Assembly (NCBI GenBank): GCA_002342785.1
Contig: DDQV01000001.1
Location: 3,682-12,868, forward strand
DNA from: Fusobacteriaceae bacterium UBA2433
Lineage (GTDB): Bacteria; Fusobacteriota; Fusobacteriia; Fusobacteriales; Fusobacteriaceae
Length of the DNA: 9,187 nucleotides
Direction: 5' to 3'
Shown in pieces: positions 6,238 through 9,187 of the stretch; the stretch's first letter is position 1; every line of letters starts with the position of its first letter. A program made the translations under genes and the position numbers. The notes beneath the pieces were generated by a model that saw nothing but the letters and a program-made list of their open reading frames with translations, was not told the DNA's origin and made no database searches.

Positions 6238-7330
6238 ATGTAAAAATTTTTTTATAAATAATATAGTACCCATAGTAATAATGATAATGATTATAATGGC
6301 TATTCCAATATCTGGTTTATCAAATGAATATTTAATTCAAGAAATGATTAGCAGACTTTCTAGAAATTCATTTTTAGTATTATCACTTATCATTCCAGTA
6401 GTTGCAGGTATGGGATTAAACTTTGGAATAGTTTTAGGAGCTATGGCTGGTCAAATAGGTTTGATTTTTATAACTGATTGGAGAATAGCAGGTATGGAAG
6501 GAATTGGACTAGCAATTTTGATTTCATTACCAATTGCTATTTTATTAGGTATATTAGGGGGATATATATTAAATAAAGCTAAGGGTAGAGAGATGATAAC
6601 ATCTATCATTATGGGATTTTTTATAAACGGTGTATATCAATTAGTTGTTTTATATGGAATGGGAAATATTATTCCGATGACAAACAAAAAAATAATATTA
6701 AGTCGTGGATATGGAATAAGAAATGCCATCGATTTAAAGAATGTTCGTCAAATACTAGATAAATCTATGGTTTTAAAAGTAGGGAAATTTACGATACCTA
6801 TTTTGACTATATTAATAATTGCAGCTTTATGCTTATTTATAGTTTGGTTTAGGAGAACTAAATTGGGTCAAGATATGAGAGCTATTGGACAGGATATAGA
6901 GATAGCAAAATCATCAGGTATAGCAGTTGAAAGAACTAGAATTTTATCTATTATAATATCAACTGTTTTAGCTTCTATTGGACAAATAATATTTTTACAA
7001 AATATAGGAACGATGAATACATATAATAGTCATGAGCAGATAGGAATGTTTTCTATAGCAGCAATTTTAATAGGTGGTGCAACTGCTACAAAAGCTAGTA
7101 TACCTAATGCTTTAGGGGGAATAATACTGTTTCATTTAATGTTTGTTATATCACCAAGAGCAGGGAAGGAGCTAGTTGGATCAGCTCAAATAGGAGAATT
7201 TTTTAGAGTATTTATTTCTTATGGAGTAATAGCATTAGCTCTAATGTTACATCAATGGAGAAGGGATCAAGAAAATAAAGCTGAAAGAAAGAGAATGATG
7301 GATATCCAACTTTCTGGAGGTGAAAAATAA
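6227..7330 (+). CDS. ABC importer permease 2 (BPD_transp_2 family)
   Basis: This 367-residue inner-membrane protein is the second channel subunit. It shares with permease 1 the motif GLNFGIVLGAMAGQIG (63-78), the coupling segment DMRAIGQDIEIAKSSGI (from residue 216) and IAAILIGGATATKA near the C-terminal end, showing descent from a common ancestor. After the last membrane helix there is a charged tail rich in Arg, Lys and Glu, which is probably cytoplasmic. The ATG at 6227 overlaps permease 1 by 11 bases and is preceded by AGGGGGGA (6213-6220). The overlap and G-run suggest coupled translation. Length is normal and no key motif is missing. Confidence 0.92.
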   Translation: MENKCKNFFINNIVPIVIMIMIIMAIPISGLSNEYLIQEMISRLSRNSFLVLSLIIPVVAGMGLNFGIVLGAMAGQIGLIFITDWRIAGMEGIGLAILISLPIAILLGILGGYILNKAKGREMITSIIMGFFINGVYQLVVLYGMGNIIPMTNKKIILSRGYGIRNAIDLKNVRQILDKSMVLKVGKFTIPILTILIIAALCLFIVWFRRTKLGQDMRAIGQDIEIAKSSGIAVERTRILSIIISTVLASIGQIIFLQNIGTMNTYNSHEQIGMFSIAAILIGGATATKASIPNALGGIILFHLMFVISPRAGKELVGSAQIGEFFRVFISYGVIALALMLHQWRRDQENKAERKRMMDIQLSGGEK

Positions 7331-7692
7331 TGAAAAATATTATTATAAGAATAAGTGTTATTTTAGCTATGGTTATTTTGGGTATATTTTTATTTATAAG
7401 TGGAAAAGAACATGCGATATTTATAGAAAATAAAGGGGAAAAATATACGCCTAAAAATGCTTATTATATTTTAGACGGTGAAAAAGAAGTTAAAATAAAG
7501 AAAAAAAAGAAAAAAAGAGAATATGCAAAAGGACCTAATCATGTTATAGAAGTTAGGTTTAAAGATGCAAGTGGAGTAGAAAAAAAGATAGTTAAAGAAT
7601 TTAAAATAAAGATAGGAGAAAAAATAACTATAAATGTAGCAATGATAGAAAGTGAACTATGGCTTAAAACTGAAAAGTTAAAAAGTAAATAA
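7330..7692 (+). CDS. Small membrane-anchored basic protein, last gene of the transporter operon (DUF6672-like)
   Basis: This 120-residue protein has unknown function. A single hydrophobic helix (about residues 4-24) follows a short N-terminus containing Lys and Arg. There is no clear cleavage site, so it is probably a membrane anchor. The remaining ~95 residues are hydrophilic and beta-like, with a striking lysine run KIKKKKKKR at 55-63, then alternating segments such as HVIEVRF and FKIKIG. I recall proteins of this size and position in fusobacterial transporter operons as DUF6672, but this is from memory. The ATG overlaps the permease stop by one base (TAATG), with GGAGG at 7316-7320, so it is co-translated with the transporter. 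It may be an accessory or stabilising subunit facing the periplasm. Orientation and role are inference. Confidence 0.8.
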   Translation: MKNIIIRISVILAMVILGIFLFISGKEHAIFIENKGEKYTPKNAYYILDGEKEVKIKKKKKKREYAKGPNHVIEVRFKDASGVEKKIVKEFKIKIGEKITINVAMIESELWLKTEKLKSK

Positions 7693-7696
7693 AAAG

Positions 7697-7735
7697 AAAA
7701 AAAGTAGAAAATTATTAAAGATTTCTACTTTTTTT
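7697..7735. terminator. Bidirectional rho-independent terminator
   Basis: AAAAAAAGTAGAAA (7697-7710) and TTTCTACTTTTTTT (7722-7735) form a perfect 14-pair inverted repeat around an 11-base loop. It ends in a T-run on either strand. It sits between the stop of the last transporter gene (7692) and the stop of the convergent PhoH gene (7738), and should end both transcripts. Confidence 0.85.
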
Positions 7736-7737
7736 AG

Positions 7738-9072
7738 TTAACCAAAAATTTTTTTATCAAAAATTAAACTAGCTTTATCTACAAATTCGCTTCGATGAAC
7801 TTTATTTAATGTGATATGGGCAGTCTCAGGAAGTTCTTTTAACCATTCAATAGAAGCATAAAGTCCTGATTTATCAGGATCTAATCGAGATACAGTTTGT
7901 TGAGCGATATCTCCTATTAAGATTAATTTACTGCCTTCTCCTATTCTTGTAATCATTGATCTCATAGCATGAATATCAAATGATTGAGATTCATCTATTA
8001 TAACAATTTTATTTAAAAAACTAGAACCTAAAATAGAAGAGATATCTAAAACTTCTATTTTATCTAGATCGATTAATTCTTTTAAAATTTCTACTCCTTT
8101 ACGATGCTTTTTTTTTCTAAGGTATTGAATATTTTCAAAAGTAGTTGTGTAATTAGCAAAATGCGTTAATAATTTTTCTTCAGTATCACCAGTAGTAAAT
8201 CCTTGATAACTCCATTTATCTACAGGTGAAGTATTTTTACCAATCAATATTTTTTCATAACGGTTTCCATCTAAGACTTGTTCTAATGCTCCTGCAAGTG
8301 CTAAAAGTGTTTTACCACAACCTTGTCTAGAAGTGATAGTAACAAATGGAATTTTAGGATCAAGTAGGACATCAATGGCAAATTGTTGTCTTATGTCTTT
8401 AGAAGAAATTCCATATATTTTAGAATCATCATGTTTTAATTTTGTAATTTTATTTTTTTTATAATCAAATTTACCGACAATTTGATTATATGAAAAATCT
8501 GTATAACCATAAAAAAATTGATTGGGATACATAGATTTAATTTTTAAATCTTCTAGAGAAATCTCCTTTGCTGTATAAAATTTTTTTACCATGTCAGTAG
8601 TAACTTTAGAAGTTATAACACCTGTATAAAGATCGTTTAGTTTATGCTGATCGGAAGAATCTAAGATAAGACAATTTATTCCTAAAGATGAAGCTTTAAC
8701 TCTCATACTGACATCATTAGTTAGAAGAATTTTTTCTTTGTATTTTTTCATCATCATAAGAGATAAAATTTTGTTATCGACGTAGTTAGGATCTAATCCT
8801 TTAGGAATAAGAGAAATATCTCCTTGAATTTCTGTTTTTAGAGTAACGTTATTGTCTATTGTTATTCCTTCTATAAGATTTCCATTTTTTTCGATCTCTT
8901 TAAAAAACCTAAAAAATTGTCTAGCACGAAAACCGCTGTTTCCCTCTCGAGATTTAATTTTATCTAATTCTTCTAAGACATAGATTGGAATGATTATATC
9001 GCAATCATTAAAATCTTTCATAAAGAATGGGTTTGCAATTATAACATTAGTATCAACTATATATGAATTCAT
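7738..9072 (-). CDS. PIN-PhoH family protein (PIN domain fused to PhoH-like ATPase)
   Basis: This 444-residue cytoplasmic protein of the PIN-PhoH (YlaK-like) type probably acts on RNA, since relatives combine a PIN ribonuclease with a PhoH ATPase/helicase. The N-terminal PIN domain (about 1-140) shows YIVDTNVII with Asp7, VLEELDKI with Glu34/Glu35, and ILLTNDVSMRVKA with a further acidic residue, matching the metal-binding set. The PhoH domain (about 220-440) has Walker A SRQGCGKT (Lys near 254), TGDTEEKL, Walker B IVIIDESQSFD (Asp near 360), RIGEGSKLILIGDIAQ, and the C-terminal VHRSEFVD motif. The Walker A is unusual in starting with Ser rather than Gly, and DES replaces the common DEA. The ATG at 9072 follows AGGAGG (complement of 9081-9086) by eight bases. 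The gene is complete and probably monocistronic. Confidence 0.93.
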   Translation of the reverse strand: MNSYIVDTNVIIANPFFMKDFNDCDIIIPIYVLEELDKIKSREGNSGFRARQFFRFFKEIEKNGNLIEGITIDNNVTLKTEIQGDISLIPKGLDPNYVDNKILSLMMMKKYKEKILLTNDVSMRVKASSLGINCLILDSSDQHKLNDLYTGVITSKVTTDMVKKFYTAKEISLEDLKIKSMYPNQFFYGYTDFSYNQIVGKFDYKKNKITKLKHDDSKIYGISSKDIRQQFAIDVLLDPKIPFVTITSRQGCGKTLLALAGALEQVLDGNRYEKILIGKNTSPVDKWSYQGFTTGDTEEKLLTHFANYTTTFENIQYLRKKKHRKGVEILKELIDLDKIEVLDISSILGSSFLNKIVIIDESQSFDIHAMRSMITRIGEGSKLILIGDIAQQTVSRLDPDKSGLYASIEWLKELPETAHITLNKVHRSEFVDKASLIFDKKIFG

Positions 9073-9101
9073 GAATTATACCTCCTAATTTTATTGATAT
9101 A

Positions 9102-9130
9102 AGTATAGTATTAAAATTATCAAAAGGCAA
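9102..9130 (-). promoter_or_regulatory. Sigma-70 promoter of the PIN-PhoH gene
   Basis: Read on the minus strand, TTGCCT (complement of 9125-9130) and TATACT (complement of 9102-9107) are separated by 17 bases. That is four of six and five of six matches to the consensus boxes. Transcription would start near 9095, leaving a short leader of about 23 bases that contains the AGGAGG ribosome binding site. Confidence 0.7.
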
Positions 9131-9167
9131 GAAGATGGTAAGAAAACTTTAAGATGATAATATAAAG

Positions 9168-9187
9168 AATAGAGAGTCTATTTTTTT
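9168..9187. terminator. Terminator-like hairpin at the right edge
   Basis: AATAGA (9168-9173), a three-base loop and TCTATT (9177-9182) form a perfect stem, followed by T residues to the end of the window. On the minus strand the same hairpin ends in a weaker T-rich stretch (TCTTTATATT) and could terminate a gene lying to the right, upstream of the PhoH promoter. The stem is short and AT-rich, and the neighbouring gene is outside the window, so the direction is unclear. Confidence 0.4.

Noticed and set aside
9073..9187. A small gene at the right edge
   Set aside because: No open frame with a ribosome binding site is present. The stretch is accounted for by the PhoH leader, its promoter and an edge hairpin.

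Overview
This window is AT-rich bacterial chromosome, roughly 30 % G+C by eye, with ATA, AGA and TTA favoured for Ile, Arg and Leu. It holds eight complete genes in three transcription groups, each with a purine-rich Shine-Dalgarno sequence. The best taxonomic guess is Fusobacteriota (Fusobacterium, Cetobacterium or Ilyobacter type). This rests on base composition, on a DUF3798 binding protein paired with a two-permease ABC transporter, and on that binding protein having a signal peptide but no lipobox cysteine, which suits a periplasm behind an outer membrane. The assignment is inference and has not been tested by alignment. No tRNA, rRNA, insertion sequence, CRISPR array or prophage gene was seen.

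Layout. (1) 17-880, minus strand: a YitT-family membrane protein (DUF161 plus DUF2179). (2) 881-1152: a 272-base divergent intergenic region with weak promoter candidates and a short duplication around the next start codon. (3) 1153-2172, plus strand: an FMN-dependent alpha-hydroxy-acid dehydrogenase/oxidase-like protein with an extra cysteine-rich N-terminus. (4) 2173-2370: a control region with a near-consensus sigma-70 promoter and a cluster of inverted and direct repeats built on TAATACT/AGTATTA. (5) 2371-7692, plus strand: a five-gene operon encoding a periplasmic DUF3798 binding protein, a double-domain ABC ATPase, two BPD_transp_2-type permeases and a small membrane-anchored basic protein. 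The last four genes overlap or abut. The binding-protein gene is separated from them by a GC-rich hairpin with a T-tract. (6) 7697-7735: a bidirectional terminator shared with the convergent gene. (7) 7738-9072, minus strand: a PIN-PhoH protein with its own promoter, and a terminator-like hairpin at the right edge.

How they work together. The five-gene operon is the centre of interest. Its ATPase and permeases look like the sugar/nucleoside (CUT2, RbsA/BmpB-like) import class, but the solute-binding protein belongs to a family of unknown ligand and the last gene is a small protein of unknown role. The whole reads as one importer of unknown substrate. The intercistronic hairpin probably lets the binding protein be made in excess of the membrane complex. 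The ATPase has one complete ATP site and one degenerate site. The flanking YitT, dehydrogenase and PhoH genes show no clear functional link to the transporter.
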